From CAYNQN01 sp964530525 (GTDB lineage Bacteria > Actinomycetota > Acidimicrobiia > Acidimicrobiales > Acidimicrobilacustridaceae), in assembly GCA_964530525.1 (NCBI GenBank), contig CAZHBH010000021.1:1-31268 (forward strand): a stretch of 31,268 bases of DNA. Reading direction: 5' to 3'. The first letter of the stretch is position 1, and each line of letters opens with the position of its first letter. Positions 16,206 to 23,551 of this stretch are shown here, piece by piece. Under the pieces are notes generated by a model. The model had not been told where the DNA came from, ran no database searches, and saw nothing but the letters and a program-made list of their open reading frames with translations. The position numbers and the translations under genes were made by a program.

Positions 16206-16238
16206 ATGGCCAGCGCCAACGCCGAAGTGCACCCATGA
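16206..16238 (+). CDS. Putative 10-residue leader ORF before cofD
   Basis: An ATG (16206) with a clear GGAGG 6 bases upstream (16195-16199) opens a 10-codon frame, MASANAEVHP, whose TGA overlaps the cofD ATG as ATGA. The SD belongs by distance to this frame and not to cofD, so cofD may be read by coupling. It sits in the 80-base gap after gmd, the only gap of that size in this stretch. It could be a chance frame. Confidence 0.4.
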   Translation: MASANAEVHP

Positions 16239-17194
16239 CGGTCGCGGTCCTGTCCGGGGGCGTCGGCGCCGCCCGCTTCCTCGCCGGCCTCGTTCGGGTC
16301 GTACCTCCCTCGGAGGTGGTGGCCGTGGTGAACGTGGGCGACGACGTGGAGCTCCACGGCCTGCACGTGAGCCCCGACCTCGACACCGTCACGTACACGC
16401 TGGCCGGTGCCATCGATCCGGCGCGCGGGTGGGGGCTGGTCGACGAGACCTGGGCCGCCCTGGAGGCGCTGCGCCGGTACGACCCTTCGGGCACCTGGTT
16501 CAACCTCGGCGACCGCGACCTCGGCACCCACCTCTACCGCACGAGGCGGTTGCGGGAAGGCGCTGCCCTCAGCACCGTGACTGAAGAGATCGCCGCGGCA
16601 TGGGGGATCGAGGCCCGGCTGCTCCCGGTGACCGACGACCGCCTGCGCACCATGGTGACCCTCGCCGACTCCACCCCATCCGCGGCGCAAGGAGAGATCT
16701 CCTTCCAGGAGTACTTCGTGAAGCTCCGCCACGCCGTCGCTGTCGCTGGGGTGCGGTTCGAGGGCGCTGACGCCGCCAAGCCGGCCCCCGGGGTGATCGA
16801 GGCGATCGAGGGCGCGGGTCGGGTCGTCGTGGCGCCGTCGAACCCCATCGTGTCGATCGCTCCAGCGCTGGCCGTACCCGGGGTGCTCGAGGCTCTGGTA
16901 GGGGCTCGTGACCGGGTGGTGGCCATATCTCCGATAGTCGCGGGCGCAGCCTTGAAGGGTCCCGCCGATCGGCTCCTGGCCGAGCTGGGCCACGAGTCGT
17001 CGGTCGTGGGGGTGGCGCGGATCTACGCGCCGTTCGCGTCCGTCCTGGTCGTCGACGACGCCGATGCCGAGCTGGCCGACGCGGTGGAGGCCGAGGGCGT
17101 GGCGTGCGTGGTGGCCCCCACGATCATGACGGGACCGGCGGAGGCGGCCGAGCTCGCACGCGTGGTGGTGGGCGTGCCGGAGGGATCGGGGTGA
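16235..17194 (+). CDS. cofD: 2-phospho-L-lactate (or phosphoenolpyruvate) transferase of F420 synthesis
   Basis: A 319-residue enzyme of the CofD/FbiA family, which joins the activated three-carbon unit (LPPG, or EPPG from phosphoenolpyruvate in mycobacteria) to 7,8-didemethyl-8-hydroxy-5-deazariboflavin. Signatures are LSGGVGAARFLAGL near the start, VVNVGDDVELHGLHVSPDLD and DTVTYTLAG, FNLGDRDLGTHLYRT and VAPSNPIVSIAP. The length is normal for the family. The next gene, cofE, starts in its stop (GTGA). No cofC/fbiD or fbiC lies in the window. In mycobacteria this gene is fbiA. Confidence 0.95.
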   Translation: MTVAVLSGGVGAARFLAGLVRVVPPSEVVAVVNVGDDVELHGLHVSPDLDTVTYTLAGAIDPARGWGLVDETWAALEALRRYDPSGTWFNLGDRDLGTHLYRTRRLREGAALSTVTEEIAAAWGIEARLLPVTDDRLRTMVTLADSTPSAAQGEISFQEYFVKLRHAVAVAGVRFEGADAAKPAPGVIEAIEGAGRVVVAPSNPIVSIAPALAVPGVLEALVGARDRVVAISPIVAGAALKGPADRLLAELGHESSVVGVARIYAPFASVLVVDDADAELADAVEAEGVACVVAPTIMTGPAEAAELARVVVGVPEGSG

Positions 17195-17895
17195 ACAGGC
17201 TCGAGGTCTTCGGCGTGGAGGGGATCGGCGAGGTCCGGCCCGGTGACGACCTGGCAGGGATCATCCACAGGGCTGCATCGGACCAGGGGACCCCCCTGGC
17301 TGGAGGCGACGTGGTCGTGGTGACGCAGAAGGTCGTGTCGAAGGCGGAGGGGCGGCTGGTGGCCGTGGGGCCCGAGGGTCACGCCGCGCTGGTGGAGCAG
17401 GAGTCGGTGCGAGTGCTGCGTCGACGTGGTGAGCTGGTGATATCCGAGACCTCGCACGGCTTCGTGTGCGCCAACGCCGGCATAGACCGCTCGAACCTGG
17501 ACGAGGGCGTGGCAGCCCTGCTGCCGGTCGATCCCGATCGGTCGGCCCGTCGGATCCGTGACGCGCTGAGGGGGCGAGCCGGGGTGGAGGTGGCGGTGGT
17601 CGTGTCCGACACCTTCGGACGTGCATGGCGGAGGGGCTTGACCGACGTGGCCATAGGCTGCGCCGGCGTGAGCGCCCTGGTCGACCTCAGGGGGACCGCC
17701 GATGCGACGGGCAGGGAGCTCCAGGTGACAGAGGTGGCCGTCGTGGACGAGATCGCCGGCGCCGCCGAGCTCGTGATGGGCAAGGCCTCGGGGATCCCCG
17801 CGGCGGTGGTGCGAGGGGTGGACCCGTCGTGGCTCGGCGAGGGGAACGTCCGGGACCAGATCGTGCGGGATCCAGCGGAGGACCTGTTCCGATGA
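17191..17895 (+). CDS. cofE: Coenzyme F420-0:L-glutamate ligase
   Basis: A 234-residue protein covering only the CofE domain. VVVVTQKVVSKAEGR, ISETSHGFVCANAGIDRSN and VVVSDTFGRAWRRGLTDVAI are the GTP-, metal- and F420-0-binding stretches. It adds glutamate residues by gamma linkage to F420-0. Mycobacterial FbiB is about twice as long because of a C-terminal nitroreductase-like domain that reduces dehydro-F420-0. That domain is absent here, so the reduction must come from a separate protein if this organism uses the PEP route. It overlaps a 23-residue frame (ATGA) at its end. Confidence 0.94.
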   Translation: MNRLEVFGVEGIGEVRPGDDLAGIIHRAASDQGTPLAGGDVVVVTQKVVSKAEGRLVAVGPEGHAALVEQESVRVLRRRGELVISETSHGFVCANAGIDRSNLDEGVAALLPVDPDRSARRIRDALRGRAGVEVAVVVSDTFGRAWRRGLTDVAIGCAGVSALVDLRGTADATGRELQVTEVAVVDEIAGAAELVMGKASGIPAAVVRGVDPSWLGEGNVRDQIVRDPAEDLFR

Positions 17896-17963
17896 GCCCT
17901 GCGCGAGCGCGGCCGAGCGTGCGGGGACGTCGGTCGATCCCCGAGGAGCCGAGGCGGCCGTGA
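17892..17963 (+). CDS. Putative 23-residue linker ORF between cofE and GT4
   Basis: ATG 17892 overlaps the cofE stop (ATGA), and the frame's own TGA overlaps the next GTG start (GTGA at 17960). It encodes 23 Arg/Pro-rich residues beginning MSPARARPSV. It fills the whole gap between cofE and the GT4 gene with no untranslated base, which would carry ribosomes from one gene to the next. The peptide composition looks non-functional, so any role is probably coupling. Could be chance. Confidence 0.35.
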   Translation: MSPARARPSVRGRRSIPEEPRRP

Positions 17964-19294
17964 ACCTCCGGCGGAGGATCGTGGTCTCCACGTCGAACAC
18001 GCTGGCCGAGCGCATGGCCGGGCCGGCGATCCGTGCGTGGCACGTTGCCGAGGCCCTCAGCGCTCACCACGAGGTCAAGCTGGTGACGACTGCGGCCTGC
18101 GAGCTCTCCCACCCCTCCTTCGAGTGCCGGGGTGGGGTCGCTGCGCAGGACTGGGTCGACCTCGAGGCCTGGTGCGACTTGATCGTGTTCCAGGGCTTCC
18201 TGCTCGAGTCCGTCGGCTGGTTGGCCGAGAGCCCGAAGCCCATGGTGGTCGACCTCTACGACCCGTTCCACCTCGAGCAGTTGGAGATGTCGCGCGACCT
18301 GCCGATGGACGAGCGGATGCGCCAAGTCGCCTGGAACGTGCAGGTGCTCAACGACCAAATCCGGCGTGGTGACGCGTTCTTGTGCGCGAGCGAGCGCCAA
18401 CGCGACTTCTGGTTGGGCCAGATGGCGGCCATGCAGCGTGTGAACCCGATGGCCTACGACCGCGACGAGACCCTGCGCGACCTGCTGGAGGTGGTCCCCT
18501 TCGGGATCCCTGACGAGCCCCCGGTGCGCACCGGGCCAGGCGTGCGAGCTGGCGTGCCCGGGATAGGCGACCGCGACCCACTCCTCGTCTGGGGTGGTGG
18601 GATCTACAACTGGTTCGACCCGGCGACCCTCATCCGGGCGGTCGACCTGTTGAGGCGGCGCATCCCCGACGTCCGCCTCTACTTCATGGGTGGCGCCCAC
18701 CCCGACCCCTTCGTCCCGGCCATGCGGGCCGCCACAGAGGCCCGCCTCCTGGCCCGCGAGCTCGGGCTGGAGGGTGTCCACGTGTTCTTCAACGACGGAT
18801 GGATCCCCTACGACCGCAGGCAGGACTTCCTCCTCGACGCGGACGTCGGGGTCTCGACCCACCTCGACCACGTCGAGACCCAGCTCTCGTTCCGCACCAG
18901 GGTGCTCGACTACCTCTGGGTGGGGGCGCCTGTGGTGTGCACGAGCGGTGACACGCTGGCAGAGATGGTGGTGGAGCGGGGCATGGGGGCGACCGCTGCG
19001 CCAGGCGACGTGGAAGGGCTGGTCGAGGCGCTCCACGGCCTGCTCTCATCGCCGGAGGCGCTCGAGCGGAGCCGGCGCAACGTAGCTGCCGCTGCCGAGG
19101 GGCTGAGGTGGTCCCGCGTGCTCGAGCCGTTGGTGGAGCTGTGCGCCCGCGTCGAGCGTTCGCCCGACGCGGGCCTCCTGGCGCCCCCTCTGCGGGTCTC
19201 GGTCCCCGGGGCGCGCGAGGCCGTGAGGACTGCGCTGTCGCGGAGGTGGCGGTCGCTCACCCGTCGCGACCGCCAGGGTGCTCAGCCCACGTAG
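17960..19294 (+). CDS. Glycosyltransferase, GT4-like
   Basis: A 444-residue GT-B protein of the subgroup with TLAERMAGPAIRAWHVAEAL at the N-terminus. Other parts are VVDLYDPFHLEQLEM, VWGGGIYNWFDPATLIRAV, RLYFMGGAHPDP and TQLSFRTRVLDYLWVGAPVV, the last being the donor-site region in this subgroup, which lacks the EGFG motif. The C-terminal 40 residues are Arg-rich. The acceptor and sugar are unknown. It follows the F420 genes through an overlapping small frame and its 3' end overlaps the convergent PIG-V gene by 13 bases. Confidence 0.8.
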   Translation: MNLRRRIVVSTSNTLAERMAGPAIRAWHVAEALSAHHEVKLVTTAACELSHPSFECRGGVAAQDWVDLEAWCDLIVFQGFLLESVGWLAESPKPMVVDLYDPFHLEQLEMSRDLPMDERMRQVAWNVQVLNDQIRRGDAFLCASERQRDFWLGQMAAMQRVNPMAYDRDETLRDLLEVVPFGIPDEPPVRTGPGVRAGVPGIGDRDPLLVWGGGIYNWFDPATLIRAVDLLRRRIPDVRLYFMGGAHPDPFVPAMRAATEARLLARELGLEGVHVFFNDGWIPYDRRQDFLLDADVGVSTHLDHVETQLSFRTRVLDYLWVGAPVVCTSGDTLAEMVVERGMGATAAPGDVEGLVEALHGLLSSPEALERSRRNVAAAAEGLRWSRVLEPLVELCARVERSPDAGLLAPPLRVSVPGAREAVRTALSRRWRSLTRRDRQGAQPT

Positions 19295-20553
19295 TACCCG
19301 CGGCCGAACAGGAAAGCCAGGGTCATGAGCAGGGCCGCGCTCGCCACCAGCCAAGCGGCCCTGAGCCTCGGTCTGTCGTAGAGGAGGAGGCCGAAGGCGG
19401 CGAAGCACGGGAACGCGGCAAGCACGTACCGACCGGTTCCCTGGAAGTCCTTGGTGCCGAGCAGCGGGATCGCCAGCACGCACGCCGCGTAGATGGCGTA
19501 GCCCCAGCCGAAGCGCTTCCAGACCACCCACAGCAGCAGCACCGCCCCCACGATGAGCACGGCCTGCAGGATGATCCCGCAGGTGTAGAGCAGGTCGCGC
19601 CAGGCGCTGTCGGTTCCCAGGTCGAAGTAGTTGCCCACGTACTCCGGAACCCGCCGGAGCCGCCCGAGGAACGTGAGCTTGAACCAGGTGCGAGGACCGC
19701 CCCCCTGGTCCCACCCGGGCGCCTGCTGCACCTGCTGGAACGCCAGGGGCTCGCCGAAGCGGACCCACAGGTAGGCCATCCAGCCGATCAGCCCGGTCAC
19801 CGAGAGCAGCACCCCTGCGTCCGAGCGGCGGAACCGCTCCAGGTGCAGCTGCAGCCGGCCGTCCTCGCGCGCCACGACCTGCCGCTTGAAGGCCACCACG
19901 GCCACGAGCCCCACGACGAGCGCCACGCCCACGGGTCGGGTCCCGGTGGCCAGCGCGCCCGCCACGCCTGCCCAGATCGGGTGGTCGTGCTCGAGGAGCA
20001 TGAAGGCGGCCAGGATCGCCAGGATGAAAAGGGCGTCGCCGTATATAGCGCCGAAGAGGAACCACGCGTACGGGTAGACCAGCAGCACCACCAGCGCCGT
20101 CAGGGCAGCTCCCGGAGCCATGCGTCGGAGGCACCACCTGTGGAAGAGCACCGCTATGCCCGCACCCGAGGCGAAGGTGATGAGGATCCCGGCGAGCTGG
20201 AGCGGCAGCTGGGTGATCGAGTGGACGGCCCAGATCGCCAGCGGATAACCGGGGAAGAAGGCGACAGCCGACTGCACCGTGGGCCCGAAGTAGGAGTACC
20301 CGTCGGTGACGATGCCCGTGTACCAGTTGGCGTCGTAGCGGACCCAGCCCCTGAGCGCGCCCCAGCCCCAGTAGTCGGTCGGGTTGCCGGCGACCAGGTC
20401 GGGCACCTCGTTGAGGGCCCCGACCCAGACCACGAGTGCGAGGACCGCTGCGAGGGCCACGTAGATGGCGAGGGGGGTGCGCCACGACCCCTTCGGGACC
20501 GGGACGATGCGCTCGTCGGCGGCTCGCACCTCTCCCATCTCTGCGACTTCCAC
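19282..20553 (-). CDS. PIG-V-type polytopic membrane mannosyltransferase
   Basis: A 423-residue membrane protein with about ten hydrophobic segments starting near residue 26. RYDANWYTGIVTDGYSYFG (72-90) and AFFPGYPLAIW (98-108) match the PIG-V/GT-C pattern, an early external loop with an acidic residue near an aromatic DANWY followed by FFPxYP. PIG-V enzymes move mannose from a polyprenyl-phosphate donor outside the membrane (GPI mannosyltransferase II in eukaryotes); bacterial members are known by homology. GTG 20553 has a strong AGGAGGA 7 bases upstream. It is the only minus-strand gene between fcl and ftsH and diverges from the next GT2. Confidence 0.82.
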   Translation of the reverse strand: MEVAEMGEVRAADERIVPVPKGSWRTPLAIYVALAAVLALVVWVGALNEVPDLVAGNPTDYWGWGALRGWVRYDANWYTGIVTDGYSYFGPTVQSAVAFFPGYPLAIWAVHSITQLPLQLAGILITFASGAGIAVLFHRWCLRRMAPGAALTALVVLLVYPYAWFLFGAIYGDALFILAILAAFMLLEHDHPIWAGVAGALATGTRPVGVALVVGLVAVVAFKRQVVAREDGRLQLHLERFRRSDAGVLLSVTGLIGWMAYLWVRFGEPLAFQQVQQAPGWDQGGGPRTWFKLTFLGRLRRVPEYVGNYFDLGTDSAWRDLLYTCGIILQAVLIVGAVLLLWVVWKRFGWGYAIYAACVLAIPLLGTKDFQGTGRYVLAAFPCFAAFGLLLYDRPRLRAAWLVASAALLMTLAFLFGRGYYVG

Positions 20554-20560
20554 CTACCGA

Positions 20561-20567
20561 TCCTCCT
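20561..20567 (-). promoter_or_regulatory. Strong ribosome binding site for the PIG-V gene
   Basis: AGGAGGA (minus strand, 20567 to 20561) is 7 bases before GTG 20553, near-perfect SD spacing. It fixes this start over the in-frame ATG at 20538. The divergent neighbour, 38 bases away, uses a leaderless-type start. Confidence 0.75.
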
Positions 20568-20579
20568 GCGACCCCCGGG

Positions 20580-20591
20580 TAGCCTTGGATC
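20580..20591 (+). promoter_or_regulatory. Leaderless-type -10 box for the GT2 gene at 20592
   Basis: TAGCCT (20580-20585) lies 6 bases before ATG 20592, with TGGATC between and no SD. It heads the run of five plus-strand genes up to 28511. Confidence 0.55.
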
Positions 20592-21968
20592 ATGCCAGCT
20601 GAGTGCGGGGATAGCGCGCGCCTGGTGGTGCTCAACCACAACGGCGGTCTCCACCTGCGGCGTTGCTTCGACGCGCTGAGCGAGCTCGACTGGCCCTCCG
20701 ATCACCTCGAGCTCGTGCTCGTCGACAACGCATCCACGGACGGCAGCGTCGAGGCCGTGCTGGAGGCGCACCCAGGGGTCCGCGTCATCCGCAACGAGCG
20801 CAACACGGGCTTCCCCGCCAACAACCTCGGTCTGGAGGACCTGGAAGGCGTCGACTACGTCGGTCTGGTGAACAACGACGGCTTCGTGGAACCTGGTTGG
20901 CTGAGAGCGCTGGCGGGCGTCCTGGACGCGCACGCGGATGTCGGAGCGGTGGGTGCGAAGATGCTCTTCGCACCTCGCTTCGTCGAGCTCACGTTGCAGG
21001 CCCCGACCTTCGTGCCCGGTCGAGGCGACCCGCGCGAGCTGGGTGTGCGGGTGAGCGGGGCCCGCGTCGGTGGGGTCGACCGCTGGACCGACGTCCAGTT
21101 CGGCACCGGGGTCTGGGGGCCCGAACGGAGCCCTCGGGGGATCCACCGCTGGACCTCCGCTCTCGCTCAGCTCCACATCCCGCTCGACGACGACCTCTCC
21201 GGCGCCTTTCCGCTGGTGGTGGAGCTCGAGTTGTCGGCGGAGGCGCGCAAGGAGGTGACCCTGGGCCACGGTGCGAGGTCGGAGGGCTTCGTGGTCGACA
21301 GCTGCCCACGTTGGTGCTCCTTGGTCGTCGACGCCGCTGGGCGCGGAGAGCCGTACGACATCGTGCAGAACGCCGGATCGATGGTGTTCGACGACGGCAG
21401 CGGTGCGGACCGGGGCTTCGGAGAGCGAGACGACGGCCAGTTCGACGATCCCTGCCAGATCTTCGCCTGGTGCGGTGGCAGCGTGCTCATGCGCCCCTCC
21501 TACGTGCGCTCCACCGGGATGTTCGACGAGCGCTTCTTCCTGTACTACGAGGACACCGACTGGTCGTGGCGAGGAAGGGCCCAGGGTTGGAGCTACCGGT
21601 ACGAGCCCACCGCGGTCATGCGCCACGTCCACGCAGCCACCAGCGTGGAGGGCTCGGCGCTGTTCCAGTACCACGTGGAGCGCAACCGGCTCCTGGTGCT
21701 CTTGAAGAACGCCCCGTGGCGCATGGCGGCCACGCAGGTGCTGCGCTACCTGCTGGTGACCGCCTCGTACGCCCGTCGTGACGTCTTCTCACCCCTCACC
21801 CGTGCCCGTCGGCCCCGGTGGTCGACCACTGTGGGGCGCGTGAAGGCTTTCCTCGGCTTCCTTCGGTTGACCCCTGCGATGCTCGCGGAGAGACGGGCGC
21901 TGAGGGCCCGTCAGGTCGTGCCCGACGAGCAGCTCACCGGCATGCTCGTGGAGCGGGAGCTGGCTTGA
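20592..21968 (+). CDS. GT2 glycosyltransferase with inserted beta-rich domain
   Basis: A 458-residue GT-A enzyme. ARLVVLNHNGGLHLRRCFDA, VLVDNASTDGSVEAVL and VGLVNNDGFVEPGWL (NND at 94-96 in place of DxD) make the first half. FAWCGGSVLMRPSY and FFLYYEDTDWSWRGR (EDTDWSWR at 320-327) make the second. Between them, about residues 128-262, lies an insertion not found in minimal WbbL-like GT2 enzymes, containing APTFVPGRGDPRELGVRVSG and later HRWTSALAQLHIPL. It is predicted mainly beta and may bind glycan. The core resembles rhamnosyl- and mannosyltransferases of the WbbL type. The next gene begins in its stop (TTGA) and carries a similar insertion. Confidence 0.85.
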   Translation: MPAECGDSARLVVLNHNGGLHLRRCFDALSELDWPSDHLELVLVDNASTDGSVEAVLEAHPGVRVIRNERNTGFPANNLGLEDLEGVDYVGLVNNDGFVEPGWLRALAGVLDAHADVGAVGAKMLFAPRFVELTLQAPTFVPGRGDPRELGVRVSGARVGGVDRWTDVQFGTGVWGPERSPRGIHRWTSALAQLHIPLDDDLSGAFPLVVELELSAEARKEVTLGHGARSEGFVVDSCPRWCSLVVDAAGRGEPYDIVQNAGSMVFDDGSGADRGFGERDDGQFDDPCQIFAWCGGSVLMRPSYVRSTGMFDERFFLYYEDTDWSWRGRAQGWSYRYEPTAVMRHVHAATSVEGSALFQYHVERNRLLVLLKNAPWRMAATQVLRYLLVTASYARRDVFSPLTRARRPRWSTTVGRVKAFLGFLRLTPAMLAERRALRARQVVPDEQLTGMLVERELA

Positions 21969-23536
21969 GGATCGCCGTGTACGACAGGCACTGGCCCACG
22001 GCCGGTGGTGGCGAGAAGTTCGCCGGAGCTCTGGCGCAAGTCCTGAGGGAGAGCCACGACGTGACCCTGCTGGCTCACGACCCGCTCGATCTGGACCAGC
22101 TGGGCGAGCGGCTCTCTCTCGACCTGGCAGGGATCCCGGTGGAGCGCATCGGTCTCGCCGGCCGCGTCACCGAGGCCTCGGCGCGCTACGACCTGTTGGT
22201 CAACGCCTCGTTCGAGAGCTGGGACCGCAACGGCGCTCGCTCGGGCATCTACGTGGTTCACTTCCCTCAAGATCCCTGGACCTCTCTGGCCCCCAAGCAG
22301 CGACGACTGGTACGGGCCCTAGGGCCTCGCCTGGGGCAGGCCGAGCCCGTCTGGGAGCCGGGTGCGGGCTTGCACAGGCCCGATCCGCTGAGGGCTTCGC
22401 AGATCTGGTGGACCGATGGCGACGGCGAGCTGGCGGTGAGGGTCCCCGCCGGACGCCCGAGGCGGCTGCACCTGCTCTTCGCCAACCTCATGCCGCCTGG
22501 TGCGGACGCCCGGGCCACGATCGAGGTTGAGGGCCAGGGGATGGCCTCGGTGGTCGTGGGGAGCCCCGGCTCGATCCGCTCGCGGCTCGCTCCCAGCGTC
22601 GCCTCCTTCGAGGTGGTGGGGAAGAGCGACGGGTCGCCGGTGAGGCTGAAGGTGCGCAGCGACGTGCATCGCTCTTCGCTCGCCGACGACCCACGTGAGC
22701 TGGGTGTGCCCCTCATGGGTGTGGCGGTCGGGGGCTCGCCGCTCGGCTGGCTGCGGGCGTACGCGTCGGTGCTTCGTACCCGGGCGCCCTCGGCCGACTT
22801 CGTCGACTCGTACGACCTGGTCCTGTCGAACTCCGAGTTCACCAGGCGCTGGGTGGGCTCGTACTGGGGCGCGAGCAGCGAGGTCCTCCACCCGCCGGTG
22901 ACGATGCGGGCGGCCGACCGATCGAAGGAACCGATCGTGTTGTCGATCGGGCGCTTCTTCCCACCCGAGCGGGGCCACAGCAAGAAGCAGCTGGAGCTGG
23001 TCGAGGCCTTCGGGCGCCTGGTGCGCTCGGGGGGAGCTGGAGGATGGGAGCTGCACCTGGTGGGCGGTTGCGCGCCTGCCGACGAGCCCTACCTGCGGGC
23101 TGTCAGGAGCGCTGCGCAGGGCCTGCCCGTGAGCATCCACGTGGACGCCAGCGGCGAGGATGTCGCATCGCTCTACGAGAGGGCGTCGATCTACTGGCAC
23201 GCCGCCGGCTACGCCGAGGACGTCGACGTGCACCCCGATCGCATGGAGCACTTCGGGATCACGACCGTCGAGGCCATGTCTGCGGGGGTGGTCCCGGTGG
23301 CCTACGGCGAGGCGGGCCCGCTGGAGGCCTTCGACGACGGCGTGGAGGGCTTCCACTTCCACAGCCTCGATCGCCTCGTGGAGTCGACGAGGTTGCTCGT
23401 CGCCGAGCCGGCGCGGCTCGAGGAGATGGCGCGGGCCGCCACCCGCCGGGCTCAGCACTTCTCGATGGAGCGCTTCTCGCAGCGGGTGTTCGGCTACGTG
23501 GACACGGTGGTGAACGGTCCGGAGCACGGCCGCTAG
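21965..23536 (+). CDS. GT4 glycosyltransferase with inserted beta-rich domain
   Basis: A 523-residue GT-B protein. It opens with RIAVYDRHWPTAGGGEKFAG, then SGIYVVHFPQDPW. Residues about 130-258 form an insertion (QIWWTDGDGELAVRVP to LADDPRELGVPLMGVAV) before the chain returns to SYDLVLSNSEFTRRWVGSYW. The donor half has VLSIGRFFPPERGHSKKQLE and the MEHFGITTVEAMSAGVVPV segment, like Alg11-type GT4 enzymes. TTG 21965 lies in a TTGA overlap and puts the first strand at residue 2; longer frames start inside the previous gene. The shared DPRELGV with the preceding GT2 suggests the two act on the same glycan. Donor unknown. Confidence 0.83.
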   Translation: MRIAVYDRHWPTAGGGEKFAGALAQVLRESHDVTLLAHDPLDLDQLGERLSLDLAGIPVERIGLAGRVTEASARYDLLVNASFESWDRNGARSGIYVVHFPQDPWTSLAPKQRRLVRALGPRLGQAEPVWEPGAGLHRPDPLRASQIWWTDGDGELAVRVPAGRPRRLHLLFANLMPPGADARATIEVEGQGMASVVVGSPGSIRSRLAPSVASFEVVGKSDGSPVRLKVRSDVHRSSLADDPRELGVPLMGVAVGGSPLGWLRAYASVLRTRAPSADFVDSYDLVLSNSEFTRRWVGSYWGASSEVLHPPVTMRAADRSKEPIVLSIGRFFPPERGHSKKQLELVEAFGRLVRSGGAGGWELHLVGGCAPADEPYLRAVRSAAQGLPVSIHVDASGEDVASLYERASIYWHAAGYAEDVDVHPDRMEHFGITTVEAMSAGVVPVAYGEAGPLEAFDDGVEGFHFHSLDRLVESTRLLVAEPARLEEMARAATRRAQHFSMERFSQRVFGYVDTVVNGPEHGR

Positions 23537-23551
23537 TACCCTCGACCAATC
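23537..23551 (+). promoter_or_regulatory. Possible -10 box for the large GT2-membrane gene
   Basis: TACCCT (23537-23542) stands 9 bases before GTG 23552, just after the upstream stop codon TAG; TAGTAC overlaps it. This fits TANNNT with a slightly long spacer. The gene may also be read through from upstream. Confidence 0.35.
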
